DNA from: AC-50 sp035640455
Lineage (GTDB): Bacteria; Actinomycetota; Thermoleophilia; Gaiellales; Gaiellaceae
Assembly (NCBI GenBank): GCA_035640455.1
Contig: DASQWB010000157.1
Coordinates: forward strand, 1-21,614
DNA length: 21,614 bases
Direction: 5' to 3'
The position numbers and the translations under genes are program-made. The notes under the pieces are model-generated. The model was given only the letters and a program-made list of their open reading frames with translations, ran no database searches and was not told the DNA's origin. The first letter of the stretch is position 1. Every line of letters begins with the position of its first letter. Below are positions 7,653 to 15,543 of the stretch, one piece after another.

Positions 7653-9149
7653 CTAGACGCCCTTCGGGGCCTGTGCTGCTTCGCTCGCCCTCGCAGTCGC
7701 CGCCTGCACAGGATGCTCGTCGAATCCGTACTTCAGGATCGGCCGCTTCACCGCCTGCACCTCGTCGAGGCGGCCGACCGGTCGGTCATGCGGAGCCTCG
7801 CGGAGCAGCTCGGGCTCTTCCTCCGCCTCGCGCGCGATCGCGAGCATGGCGTCGCAGAAGGCGTCGAGGGTCTCCTTCGTCTCCGTCTCCGTCGGCTCGA
7901 CCATGAGCGCCTCCGGGACGATCAGGGGGAAGTAGATCGTCGGCGGGTGGAATCCGTAGTCCATGAGCCGCTTCGCGACGTCGAGCGCCGTGATCCCATA
8001 CTGCCGCTTGAGGTTGCGGGCCGACAGGACGAACTCGTGCATGCACAACCGGTCGAAGGGCAGCTCGTAGGCCTCCTTCAGGCGCGCGAGGACGTAGTTC
8101 GCGTTCAGGACTGCGGCCTCGGACATCTCCCGGAGGGCCGGGCCGTACGCGCGGATGAAGGCGTACGAGCGGACGAACACGCCGAACGGCCCGGTGAACG
8201 CCCGCACCTTCCCGATCGACTTCGGGCGGTCGTAGTCGAGCCGGAAGCGCTCACCGTCCCGGACGACGGCGGGAACGGGCAGGAACGGCTCCAGCGTCTT
8301 CCGGACCGCGATCGGCCCGCCGCCGGGACCGCCGCCGCCGTGGGGCTGCGAGAACGTCTTGTGCAGGTTGATGTGGACGATGTCGAAGCCCATGTCGCCG
8401 GGCCGCGAGATGCCACAGACGGCGTTCAGGTTGGCGCCGTCGTAGTACATGAGCGCACCCGCGCCGTGGAAGATGCGCTGGATCTCCTCGATGTTCTCGT
8501 CGAAGAGCCCCAGCGTCGAGGGGTTCGTGAGCATGAGGCCGGCCGTTCGCCGGCCGACCTTGCCGCGGAGGTCGTCGAGGTCGATGTTGCCGCGCCGGTC
8601 GGTGCGGACGTCGACGAGCGAGTAGCCCGCCATCGTGACGCTGGCCGGATTCGTCCCGTGGGCGGTGTCCGGGACGACGATCTCGGCGCGGTCGCCTTCT
8701 CCCCGGTCGGCGAAGTAGGCACGCATCAGCATCAGTCCTGTCACCTCGCCCTGCGACCCCGCCGCCGGCTGGAGCGACACGGCATCGAGCCCCGTGACCT
8801 CGGCCAGGATCTCCTGCAGCCGCCACTCGAGCTCGAGCGCGCCCTGCGCCCCGTCCTCCTCCTGCAGCGGATGGAGGTCGCGGAATCCGGGCAGCGCGAC
8901 GACGCGCTCGTTCACCCGGGGGTTGTGCTTCATCGTGCACGAGCCGAGCGGGTAGAAGCCGGTGTCGATCCCGAACGTGCGTGTCGCGAGCTCGCTGAAG
9001 TGCCGGACGACCTCCGGCTCGGCGAGCTCGGGCAGGCGCGGCGGACGCTCGCGGCGCAGCTCGTCCGGTACGTCACCGGGCGGGAGCTCGTACCGGGGCA
9101 ACGTGGAGGCGCGGCGGCCCGGGCGGCTCTTCTCGAAGACGAGCTTCAC
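7653..9149 (-). CDS. gcvPB: Glycine dehydrogenase (decarboxylating), subunit 2
   Basis: 498 residues, the PLP-binding half of the split P-protein, which with GcvPA decarboxylates glycine and passes the aminomethyl group to lipoyl-GcvH. Visible motifs are 'FYPLGSCTMKHNPR' (~65-78), 'SLQPAAGSQGEVTG' (~125-138), 'DTAHGTNPASVTMAGY' (~161-176), and 'INLHKTFSQPHGGGGPG' (~260-276), whose Lys264 should form the Schiff base with PLP. I start it at the GTG at 9149, which overlaps the gcvPA TGA as GTGA; the frame stays open to 9221 but only inside gcvPA. Length is normal for this subunit. It is last in the gcv operon and ends convergent with the hypothetical operon, 88 nt away. Confidence 0.97.
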   Translation of the reverse strand: MKLVFEKSRPGRRASTLPRYELPPGDVPDELRRERPPRLPELAEPEVVRHFSELATRTFGIDTGFYPLGSCTMKHNPRVNERVVALPGFRDLHPLQEEDGAQGALELEWRLQEILAEVTGLDAVSLQPAAGSQGEVTGLMLMRAYFADRGEGDRAEIVVPDTAHGTNPASVTMAGYSLVDVRTDRRGNIDLDDLRGKVGRRTAGLMLTNPSTLGLFDENIEEIQRIFHGAGALMYYDGANLNAVCGISRPGDMGFDIVHINLHKTFSQPHGGGGPGGGPIAVRKTLEPFLPVPAVVRDGERFRLDYDRPKSIGKVRAFTGPFGVFVRSYAFIRAYGPALREMSEAAVLNANYVLARLKEAYELPFDRLCMHEFVLSARNLKRQYGITALDVAKRLMDYGFHPPTIYFPLIVPEALMVEPTETETKETLDAFCDAMLAIAREAEEEPELLREAPHDRPVGRLDEVQAVKRPILKYGFDEHPVQAATARASEAAQAPKGV

Positions 9150-10492
9150 GGCGCGGCGACCTCGGCGAGAACCGTGGCGAGGCGGTCGACGTCGGCCGGG
9201 GAGCGCCGCTCCGTGACGCACACGAGGAGCGCGTCGTCGAGCCCTTGGTAATCGCGGCCGAGCGCGTAGCCGGGATGGACACCCTTTCGGCGCGCTTCCA
9301 TGACGACTTCCGACGCCGGCCGTCCGACTCTCACGGCAAACTCCTTGAACGTTGTCCGTTCAGGGAACACCAGCTCGAGTCCCGCGTCTTGGAGCCGCTC
9401 GCGCGCGTACCTGCCGAGCGCGAGGCAGGTCTCCCCCAGCTCGCGGAGTCCCTCCGGCCCGAGCCACGAGAGGTGCATCAGCCCTGCGAGCGCCAGCAGG
9501 GTCTGGTTGGTCGTGATGTTCGATGTCGCCTTCTCGCGCCGGATGTGCTGCTCGCGCGTCTGGAGGGTGAGGACATAGCCGCGCTTGCCCGCGGCGTCTA
9601 CCGTCTCGCCGACGATCCGGCCCGGCATGCGGCGGATGAACTCCGAGCGTGCGGCGATGAAGCCGTAGTGCGGGCCTCCGTACGACTGGTAGTTGCCGGC
9701 GCCCTGGCCTTCGCCGATCGCAAGCGCGCAGCCGTACGCGCCGGGTGCTTCGAGAACTCCGAGTGAGATCGGATCGACGTGCGCCACCGGCAAGCCCCCG
9801 GCCTCGTTCGCCGCCGCTGCGAGGTCAGGTCCCGGCTCGAGGCAGCCGAAGAAGTTCGGCTGCTGGAAGATGACGCACGCGGCGTCCTGCGCAGCTTCGC
9901 GCAGCTCGTCCGGATCCGTGATCCCACCGTGGTGCGGAACCTCGGTGACCTCGAGGCCGAAGCCGGGCGCGTAGGTCTTCACAACCTGCCGCACCTGCGG
10001 GTGCAAGGCCTCGGCGAGGACGACCTTCGACCGGCCTGTCGCATGCTTCGCGAGGAAGCATGCGTCGGCAGCGACCGTCGTCCCGTCGTAGCCCGACGCG
10101 TTCGAGACGTCCATCCCGGTGAGCTCGCAGACGGCGGTCTGGTACTCGAAGATCGCCTGGAGCACGCCCTGGCTCATCTCGGGCTGGTAGGGCGTGTAGG
10201 CCGTCAGGAGCTCGCCGCGCGAGAGGATGGCGTCGACGACCGCCGGAACGTAGTGGTCGTAGATACCCGCGCCGAGAAACGAGAGCTCGACGCCGGCGTG
10301 CGCGTTGCGTGCGGCTAGCTCCTCGAGGTGCGTCACGAGCTCGGGCTCCGAAAGGGCGGGATCGAGGGCCAGCTCGCGGTCGAAGCGGACACCGCGCGGG
10401 ATCTGCTCGAAGAGCTCGTCCAGCGAGACGACGCCGATCGCCTCGAGCATCTCCTCCCGATCGGCGTCGGTGAGCGAGAGGAATCGCGTCAC
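9146..10492 (-). CDS. gcvPA: Glycine dehydrogenase (decarboxylating), subunit 1
   Basis: 448 residues, the N-terminal-half homologue of the P-protein and obligate partner of GcvPB. Recognisable are 'SFLGAGIYDHYVPAVVDAIL' (71-90), 'AYTPYQPEMSQG' (98-109), 'FEYQTAVCELTGMDVSNASG' (115-134), 'GAGNYQSYGGPHYGF' in the middle, and 'ITTNQTLLALAG' later. The GTG start at 10492 overlaps the gcvH TGA by four bases (GTGA), and its own stop overlaps the gcvPB start in the same way, so the H, PA and PB genes are probably translationally coupled, fitting the fixed stoichiometry of the complex. Full length. Confidence 0.97.
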   Translation of the reverse strand: MTRFLSLTDADREEMLEAIGVVSLDELFEQIPRGVRFDRELALDPALSEPELVTHLEELAARNAHAGVELSFLGAGIYDHYVPAVVDAILSRGELLTAYTPYQPEMSQGVLQAIFEYQTAVCELTGMDVSNASGYDGTTVAADACFLAKHATGRSKVVLAEALHPQVRQVVKTYAPGFGLEVTEVPHHGGITDPDELREAAQDAACVIFQQPNFFGCLEPGPDLAAAANEAGGLPVAHVDPISLGVLEAPGAYGCALAIGEGQGAGNYQSYGGPHYGFIAARSEFIRRMPGRIVGETVDAAGKRGYVLTLQTREQHIRREKATSNITTNQTLLALAGLMHLSWLGPEGLRELGETCLALGRYARERLQDAGLELVFPERTTFKEFAVRVGRPASEVVMEARRKGVHPGYALGRDYQGLDDALLVCVTERRSPADVDRLATVLAEVAAP

Positions 10493-10884
10493 TGCTCGGC
10501 GAGGAGCTGCTTGTAGGCCTCCGCGTCGAGGAGCGAGTCGACCTCGTCCGGCTCCGAGAGGCGGATGCGGACGAGCCAGCCCTCGCCGTAGGGGTCCTCG
10601 TTCACGATCTCCGGCTTGTCGACCACCCTGCCGTTCACCTCGACGACCTCCCCCGAGAGCGGGGCGATCAGCTCCGAGACGGCCTTGACCGACTCGACCT
10701 CTCCGTACGACGAGTCCTTCGAGACCTGCGCCCCTTCCTCCGGCGGCTCGAAGTGCACGAGCTCACCGAGCGCGTCCTGTGCGAACCACGTGATGCCGAG
10801 CGTCGCCTCCTCGTGCTCGACGCGCGCCCAGTCGTGCTCGGAGTGGTACTTGAGGTCGTCGGGATAGGTCTCGGTTGCCGGCAC
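10489..10884 (-). CDS. gcvH: Glycine cleavage system H protein
   Basis: 131 residues, the lipoylated carrier that shuttles the aminomethyl group between P, T and L proteins. The lipoyl-domain signature 'GEVESVKAVSELIAPLSGEV' (61-80) is intact; Lys67 is the expected lipoylation site. The N-terminus 'YHSEHDWARVE' and the C-terminal 'DPYGEGWLVRI' are typical. The start is GTG at 10884; AGGAGGAG (10889-10896 on this strand), which begins at the last base of the gcvT stop codon, lies 4 nt before it and is one of the strongest ribosome binding sites in the window. High H-protein synthesis relative to its neighbours would make sense for a shuttle (inference). Confidence 0.97.
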   Translation of the reverse strand: MPATETYPDDLKYHSEHDWARVEHEEATLGITWFAQDALGELVHFEPPEEGAQVSKDSSYGEVESVKAVSELIAPLSGEVVEVNGRVVDKPEIVNEDPYGEGWLVRIRLSEPDEVDSLLDAEAYKQLLAEQ

Positions 10885-10895
10885 TCGCTCCTCCT

Positions 10896-11945
10896 CTAGT
10901 CCTCGCGCTTGTAGATCGGCTTCTTCACCACGCGGGCCTTGCGGGGGCGACCGCGGACGTCGATCGTGATCTCGCTCTCCGGAGCCGCCAGCGCCGCCTC
11001 GACGTAGCCCATGCCGATGCCGACGTCGAGCATCGGCGAGAGCGACCCGGAGGTCACCTCACCCCCTTCCTCGATCGGCATCCCCGCGCGCGGGATCGCC
11101 TTGTCCACCATCACGAAGGCGGAGAGCCGCCGCCACGGGCCCTCGGCCTTCACACGCCGCAGCTCGTCGACGCCGGTGAACTCCTTGTCGAGCGCGCAGA
11201 CCCACCCGAGCCCGGCCGAGATCGCGTCCGTCTCGGGCGTGATGTCGTTGCCGTGCAGCGGGTAGCAGACCTCGAGCCGCAGGGTATCGCGCGCGCCGAG
11301 ACCGCACGGCTTGACGCCTCGCTCCAAGACGGCGTCCCAGAGCGTCGCGGCATCGTCCGCCTCGACGAGGAGCTCGACGCCTCGCTCGCCGGTATACCCG
11401 GTGCGGTTGACCATGCACTCGACGCCATCGACCTCCCCCGGCGCGAAGGTGAACGGCGGCGCGTCCGGCAGGCCGAGCCGCTCGATCGAGCGCGGCCCCT
11501 GCACCGCGAGCAGCGCGTACTCGTCGGACACGTCCCGGACGTCCGAGCCGCACAGCTCGCGCTCCTTCAGCCATTCGTAGACGGCGCGCCGGTTCGAGGC
11601 GTTCACGATCAGCAGGTAGCGGGTGCTGTCGAGCTCGTAGACGATCAGGTCGTCGACGATCCCGCCACGCTCGTTCGTGAGCAGCGTGTACTGCGCCTGC
11701 CCGGCGTCGATCCGCTCGAGGTCGTTCGACAGGAGACCCTGCAGCAGCTCACGGGCCCGCGGCCCTTCGACCTCGAGCTCGCCCATATGCGACACGTCGA
11801 AGACGCCGCAGTCGGTGCGGACGGCGCGGTGCTCCGGGATGACCCCCTCGTACTGCACCGGCATCTCCCAGCCGGCGAACGGCACGAGGCGGGCGCCGAG
11901 CGCGACGTGGCGGTCGTGGAGCGGCGTTCGCTGCAGGGTCTGCAT
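10896..11945 (-). CDS. gcvT: Aminomethyltransferase (glycine cleavage T protein)
   Basis: 349 residues; transfers the methylene group from aminomethyl-lipoyl-GcvH to tetrahydrofolate, releasing ammonia. Visible are the N-terminal 'TPLHDRHVALGARLVPFAGWEMPVQY' type region (7-32), 'VFDVSHMGELEVEGP' (48-62), the folate-site 'ERGGIVDDLIVYEL' (92-105) with its conserved Asp residues, 'LLIVNASNRRAVYEWL' (111-126), and 'NRTGYTGERGVELLV' in the middle domain. The ATG at 11945 begins the conserved N-terminus, though the ribosome binding site is poor. First gene of the operon, 11 nt from gcvH. Its 5' region contains a possible structured leader (12003-12069). Confidence 0.97.
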   Translation of the reverse strand: MQTLQRTPLHDRHVALGARLVPFAGWEMPVQYEGVIPEHRAVRTDCGVFDVSHMGELEVEGPRARELLQGLLSNDLERIDAGQAQYTLLTNERGGIVDDLIVYELDSTRYLLIVNASNRRAVYEWLKERELCGSDVRDVSDEYALLAVQGPRSIERLGLPDAPPFTFAPGEVDGVECMVNRTGYTGERGVELLVEADDAATLWDAVLERGVKPCGLGARDTLRLEVCYPLHGNDITPETDAISAGLGWVCALDKEFTGVDELRRVKAEGPWRRLSAFVMVDKAIPRAGMPIEEGGEVTSGSLSPMLDVGIGMGYVEAALAAPESEITIDVRGRPRKARVVKKPIYKRED

Positions 11946-12208
11946 CGCGGACGGATGCTACTCGTTGCCGTCAGGGCTCCCGCGCGGCGAGGCGCCCGCG
12001 TCCGGCCCGCCTAAACGGCGCCGCTCCGACGTGAACGCCGGAGCGGCTGACCGGGTCATCAGCGGGCCGACTCGAACGAGCCAGCCCTGAGGGCACACGG
12101 CACGGCTTTGACGGCCCCCGGCGAGCAGAAACATCGTCTACCGACCGATCGCTTGACGCGACCGGACTCGAGTGAGACCTTTCCTATAGGCAGGCGTTAG
12201 GAGACCCA
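11946..12208. other. Divergent spacer between gcvT and the CARDB protein gene
   Basis: 263 nt with no credible gene. It contains the three-way-junction element at 12003-12069 and a second inverted repeat, CCGATCGC (12145-12152) with GCGACCGG (12158-12165), which pairs with one G-U on the minus strand. On the + strand TTGACG (12153-12158) and TATAGG (12185-12190) are both present, but 26 nt apart, too far for a standard sigma-70 promoter. CCTATAGG (12183-12190) is itself an 8-bp palindrome. AGGAG (12199-12203) is the ribosome binding site for the gene at 12209. I do not see the conserved core of a glycine riboswitch. Confidence 0.6.
12003..12069 (-). ncRNA. Candidate structured leader upstream of gcvT (three-way junction)
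   Basis: Closing stem: CGGCCCGC (12003-12010) pairs with GCGGGCCG (12062-12069). Inside are a 9-bp hairpin GCCGCTCCG/CGGAGCGGC (12020-12028 with 12039-12047, 10-nt loop) and, directly abutting it, a small hairpin TGAC/GTCA (12048-12051 with 12055-12058). Read on the minus strand it would end about 57 nt before the gcvT start, a normal position for a leader element. It matches no riboswitch class that I recognise. GC-rich DNA forms stems easily, so this is a candidate only; the inverted repeats could equally serve as protein sites. Confidence 0.3.
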
Positions 12209-13339
12209 ATGTCGGTGGCGGCGATCCTACGGAAGCGGACGAAGCGGCATCTCTGGCCGATCCTCGTGGCAGGGGTCGGCGTCGCGTGTGCCGCCGCGGC
12301 CGGATCGGCCGGCGGCGCGGCGCAGAGCTCGCACGCCACGGCCCTTAGCTTCAAGCTCGAACACTTCCTCTGCTACTCGATGACGTCCTCGGGCTTCCAG
12401 GCCCGAACCGTGGTCGTCCGGGATCAGTTCAAGCAGCGGCGCAAGATGCGGCTCACCGTCCCAGGGCCGCTCTGCAACGTGGCGAGCAAGAACGGGAGCC
12501 GCATCTTCGACCGGCGCCGGCACCTGCTCTGCTACACCGCCCGCTCATCGGGGCGCTTCCGCTCCCGGCAGGTCGTGGTGACGAACCAGTTCGGCAAGAC
12601 CAAGCTCGCCCTGTCGGCGCCGAAGGCGCTCTGCGTGCCCTCGGCCAAGAGCCTGACGACGAAGCCGGCCGAGCAGCCGAAAGGCCTCGACCACTTCCAG
12701 TGCTACCCGGTGCAGCTGCTCTCGACCGTCCGCCTTCGCCGGGTCATCGTCGCGGACGAGTTCGGCAAGCACAAGTACGTCGTCCGCCGCCCGCTCAACC
12801 TCTGCAACCCGGCGAGCAAGAACGGCTCGAACATCTCGAACCCTCGCGACCACCTGCTCTGCTACGTGTTCGACCAGATCCGCGGGTTCGAGCCGCGCCG
12901 GGCGCTCGTGACGAACCAGTTTGGTGACCTCCCGGTCGTCGCGCTGATCCCGAAGCTCCTCTGTCTGCCCTCCCTGAAGCGCCTCCTGCCCCCGCGGCTG
13001 CCCGACCTCACCGTGAAGATCGATCCAGCCTCGTTCGGCCAGTCCTGCCCGGGTGGCACCGGAACGTGCGTGACGACGTTCGCCTTCACGGTCATGAACG
13101 TCGGCGCCGGTGCGAGCGGGGCGTTCGACGTCCTCGCCACCGCAGACCCGGGACAGACGACGACCCTGAGCGTCGCCGGGCTGGCCCCCGGGGCGTCGGC
13201 GACGCGAACGGCGTCGCTCGGCCCCGACGGCGATTGTTTCGACCCCAACTGCACCGTCTCCGTCACGGTCGACTCCGGCAACGTCGTGACCGAGACGAAC
13301 GAGTCGAACAACACCGACTCGGTCACCGCGCCCCCGTAG
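12209..13339 (+). CDS. Secreted protein with four Cys-pair repeats and a C-terminal CARDB domain
   Basis: 376 residues; the ATG at 12209 has AGGAG 5 nt upstream. The N-terminus 'RKRTKRH' followed by a hydrophobic stretch (~15-39) is a signal peptide or anchor. Residues ~48-260 hold four repeats of ~55 residues, each beginning '(D/E/R)H(F/L)xCY' and ending 'LCxP' or 'LCN', with Cys pairs 55/89, 108/142, 165/199 and 219/252. Repeats 1 and 3 share 'ASKNGSxI', and repeats 2 and 4 share 'VTNQFG', so the array is a duplicated two-repeat unit. It resembles DUF7450-type repeats as I remember them. Residues ~264-374 ('LPDLTVKID' to 'VTETNESNNTDSV') form a CARDB adhesion-type domain. Likely extracellular; ligand unknown. 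It ends 18 nt from the convergent ftsZ stop, where a weak CCCG-TAG-CGGG hairpin (13333-13343) covers its stop codon. Confidence 0.88.
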   Translation: MSVAAILRKRTKRHLWPILVAGVGVACAAAAGSAGGAAQSSHATALSFKLEHFLCYSMTSSGFQARTVVVRDQFKQRRKMRLTVPGPLCNVASKNGSRIFDRRRHLLCYTARSSGRFRSRQVVVTNQFGKTKLALSAPKALCVPSAKSLTTKPAEQPKGLDHFQCYPVQLLSTVRLRRVIVADEFGKHKYVVRRPLNLCNPASKNGSNISNPRDHLLCYVFDQIRGFEPRRALVTNQFGDLPVVALIPKLLCLPSLKRLLPPRLPDLTVKIDPASFGQSCPGGTGTCVTTFAFTVMNVGAGASGAFDVLATADPGQTTTLSVAGLAPGASATRTASLGPDGDCFDPNCTVSVTVDSGNVVTETNESNNTDSVTAPP

Positions 13340-13357
13340 CGGGCTCGCCGACGGACG

Positions 13358-14431
13358 CTACTCGTCGCGCAGGAAGGACGGAACCTCGAGGATCTCGTCC
13401 GAGACCTCGAAGCCCTCGCGCGCCGGAGCGCGCTCGGCCGGCTCCTCCAAGGGCGCGCCGATCTCGCGCCGCCGCCGGCGGCGCTGGGGGCCGAAGCCGG
13501 TCGCGATCACCGTCACGCGCACCTCGTCCTCGAGGCCTTCGTCGATCACGGCGCCGAAGATGACGTTCGCGTTCTGGTCGGCTGCGCCGGTTACGACCTC
13601 GGCGGCCTCGTTCACCTCGAACAGGCCGATGTCCTTCGGCCCCGTGATGTTGAGGAGGATCCCGGTCGCGCCTTCGATCGAGGCCTCGAGGAGCGGCGAG
13701 GAGACCGCAGTGCGGGCGGCCTCGGCGGCCCGGCTCTCGCCCGAGGCGACGCCGATCCCCATCAGCGCCGAGCCCGCGTCCCGCATGATCGTGCGCACGT
13801 CGGCGAAGTCGAGGTTCACGAGGCCGGGGACCGTGACGAGGTCGGTGATCCCCTGCACACCCTGGCGGAGGATGTCGTCCGCCATGCGGAACGCCTCGAC
13901 GATCGACGTCTTCTTCTCCACGACCTGGAGCAGGCGGTCGTTCTCGATCACGATCAGCGTGTCGACGCGCTCGCGTAGGTTCTCGATCCCGCGCTCGGCG
14001 TTCTCCGCCCGCACGCGCCCCTCGAATGCGAACGGCCGCGTCACGACGCCGACGGTCAGCGTGTCGAGCTCGCGAGCCAGCTCGGCGAGGATCGGCGCGC
14101 CGCCGGTTCCGGTTCCGCCGCCCTCGCCGGCGGTGACGAACACCATGTCCGCGCCCTTGAGCGCCTCCTTCAGCTCGTCGCGGCTCTCCTGCGCGGCCGC
14201 GTGGCCGACGACCGGATCGGCGCCCGCGCCGAGGCCTCTCGTCACCTTCGCGCCGATGTGGATCTTCACGTCGGCGTCGCACATGAGAAGCGCCTGCGCG
14301 TCCGTGTTCACCGCGATGAACTCGACGCCCGAGAGGCCGGCGTCGACCATGCGGTTGACGGCGTTCGTCCCTCCGCCGCCGATGCCGACGACCTTGATGA
14401 CGGCGAGGTAGTTACCGGATTGATCTCTCAC
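13358..14431 (-). CDS. ftsZ: Cell division protein FtsZ
   Basis: 357 residues; the tubulin-like GTPase that forms the Z ring. Visible are 'VVGIGGGGTNAVNRM' (14-28), 'AVNTDAQAL' (40-48), the GTP-binding signature 'AGEGGGTGTGGAP' (101-113), the T7 synergy loop 'GLVNLDFADVRTIM' (203-216) and the C-terminal peptide 'DEILEVPSFLRD' (345-356), the docking site for membrane tethers. The linker (~316-344) is short and charged, with five consecutive arginines near residue 317. The start is GTG at 14431. No ftsA lies in this stretch of the cluster, as in actinobacteria, so tethering would need another partner such as SepF (inference). It has its own promoter in the 116-nt gap from ftsQ, and no cluster gene follows it. 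Confidence 0.98.
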   Translation of the reverse strand: MRDQSGNYLAVIKVVGIGGGGTNAVNRMVDAGLSGVEFIAVNTDAQALLMCDADVKIHIGAKVTRGLGAGADPVVGHAAAQESRDELKEALKGADMVFVTAGEGGGTGTGGAPILAELARELDTLTVGVVTRPFAFEGRVRAENAERGIENLRERVDTLIVIENDRLLQVVEKKTSIVEAFRMADDILRQGVQGITDLVTVPGLVNLDFADVRTIMRDAGSALMGIGVASGESRAAEAARTAVSSPLLEASIEGATGILLNITGPKDIGLFEVNEAAEVVTGAADQNANVIFGAVIDEGLEDEVRVTVIATGFGPQRRRRRREIGAPLEEPAERAPAREGFEVSDEILEVPSFLRDE

Positions 14432-14486
14432 TCTCGACCTGCCTCAGCGTGAACCTTCGGTGGAGCCTGCGATCACGGCGCACCTG

Positions 14487-14515
14487 AGGGTACGTCGCGA
14501 AGTCTCGCATGTCAA
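14487..14515 (-). promoter_or_regulatory. Sigma-70-type promoter for ftsZ
   Basis: On the minus strand a perfect -35 TTGACA (14515-14510) is followed by a 17-nt spacer and a -10 TACCCT (14492-14487), which fits the TANNNT pattern common in actinobacteria. Predicted transcription start is near 14480, giving a leader of ~50 nt. Short inverted arms TCTCG/CGAGA (14503-14507 and 14516-14520) flank the -35 and could be a repressor site (inference). Confidence 0.6.
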
Positions 14516-14547
14516 CGAGAATCGGCATTGACCGGATGTCATAACCC

Positions 14548-15372
14548 TCAACCTCGACTTGCGACTTGAGGGTTCGGCGTGGCGGTGCCCGGCGGCGGCG
14601 ACCCTGCGACCGGTCGCGCCGGCAGGCTGACGTCGAGGTAGGCTTCGCCGCGAACGCGCGGCAGGATGCGCGCCGCGACGGCGAGCTTGAGCGGGAGCGC
14701 ATCGTCGGCTCCGAGCCGTAGATCGAGGCCTGACCGCAAGCCGAAGACGAGCCCTCCGTCGACGACCGAAACGTCGCGCACGTGGGCGCGGAAGCCGACG
14801 CGGCGCGCGAGGGCGAGCGTGGTCGCCGCACGCCCGCCTTCTTCGGCGGCGAGCCTCTCGCCGACGGCGACGGCGACGCCTCGCGGGAGCCAGATCCGCG
14901 GCAGCCGGCGCCGCGCGCCCCGCGGCAACGTGCTCAAGACGCGAGCGTCGGTCGACACGAGCCAGGACGACGCGCCCTGGCGAACAACCGCGACCGGCTG
15001 CTCCGGGACGACCACCACACGGAGCGTGTTCGGGAAGGCGCGGTCATAGGTCACGCGCCGCACCTCGGGCACGGCTGCGAGCCGGTCCTCGACATCGGAG
15101 CCGTGCAGCGCAAGGAGGCTCTTCCCCTCGAGCGGCCGCAGCGCCGCCCGGACGTCGGCCGCCGCCGGGCCGCGCACGCCGGTGACCTCGATCGACCGCA
15201 CCGCGAAGATCGGCGTCATCCGCGCAATGAGATAGACCAGGCCGGCGGCGCCGACCGCGGCGGCCGCAATCACGATCGACCGCCCCGTGGGGACGAGGCG
15301 GGCGAGGCGCGCGAGGTCGAGCGTGCCCAGCCGCCGGCGATCCGGAAACGGGACGACCGCCACGGCGCCCAC
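14548..15372 (-). CDS. ftsQ: Cell division protein FtsQ (POTRA domain)
   Basis: 274 residues from the GTG at 15372, which has a perfect GGAGGG 7 nt upstream. Layout: short basic cytoplasmic N-terminus, one membrane helix (~33-50, 'IVIAAAAVGAAGLVYLIA'), a POTRA domain starting 'IFAVRSIEVTGVRG' (~55-68) and running through 'FPNTLRVVVVPEQPVAVV' (~113-130), then the beta domain, with a Pro-rich C-terminus. FtsQ scaffolds the FtsQ/B/L complex that activates septal peptidoglycan synthesis. The frame is open up to a GTG at 15606 (352 residues), but that extension is low-complexity Arg/Ala/Gly/Ser, has a poor ribosome binding site and would place a 26-bp palindrome inside the gene, so I reject it. 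Between murB and ftsZ. Confidence 0.88.
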   Translation of the reverse strand: MGAVAVVPFPDRRRLGTLDLARLARLVPTGRSIVIAAAAVGAAGLVYLIARMTPIFAVRSIEVTGVRGPAAADVRAALRPLEGKSLLALHGSDVEDRLAAVPEVRRVTYDRAFPNTLRVVVVPEQPVAVVRQGASSWLVSTDARVLSTLPRGARRRLPRIWLPRGVAVAVGERLAAEEGGRAATTLALARRVGFRAHVRDVSVVDGGLVFGLRSGLDLRLGADDALPLKLAVAARILPRVRGEAYLDVSLPARPVAGSPPPGTATPNPQVASRG

Positions 15373-15543
15373 TTCGCCGCCCTCCCGCGCGCTCCTACCG
15401 GCGTCGAGATCAGCGGTGAACGCGACGCTGGTCGGCGCCTCGGCTGACCCGCTGGCTCGCTGGTCGAGCGACCCGAATCGGAGGGCAAGGGCGGGATCGC
15501 TGCCGCTAGGCGCGCCGCGCCGACGCGCCCCGGTCGCACAGGC

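Noticed and set aside
7041..9251. 736-codon open frame on the + strand across gcvPB
   Set aside because: High GC leaves few stops; product is Arg/Ala-rich low complexity and antisense to a clear enzyme gene.
12066..12095. tRNA-like T-loop (GTTCGAGTC on the minus strand)
   Set aside because: The flanking bases do not form a 5-bp T stem and no acceptor or anticodon arm fits.
12153..12190. Promoter TTGACG ... TATAGG for the CARDB protein gene
   Set aside because: Spacing is 26 nt, well outside 16-19; the elements may be unrelated.
11946..12208. Glycine riboswitch upstream of gcvT
   Set aside because: Searched both strands by eye for the glycine aptamer core and found none; only generic stems are present.
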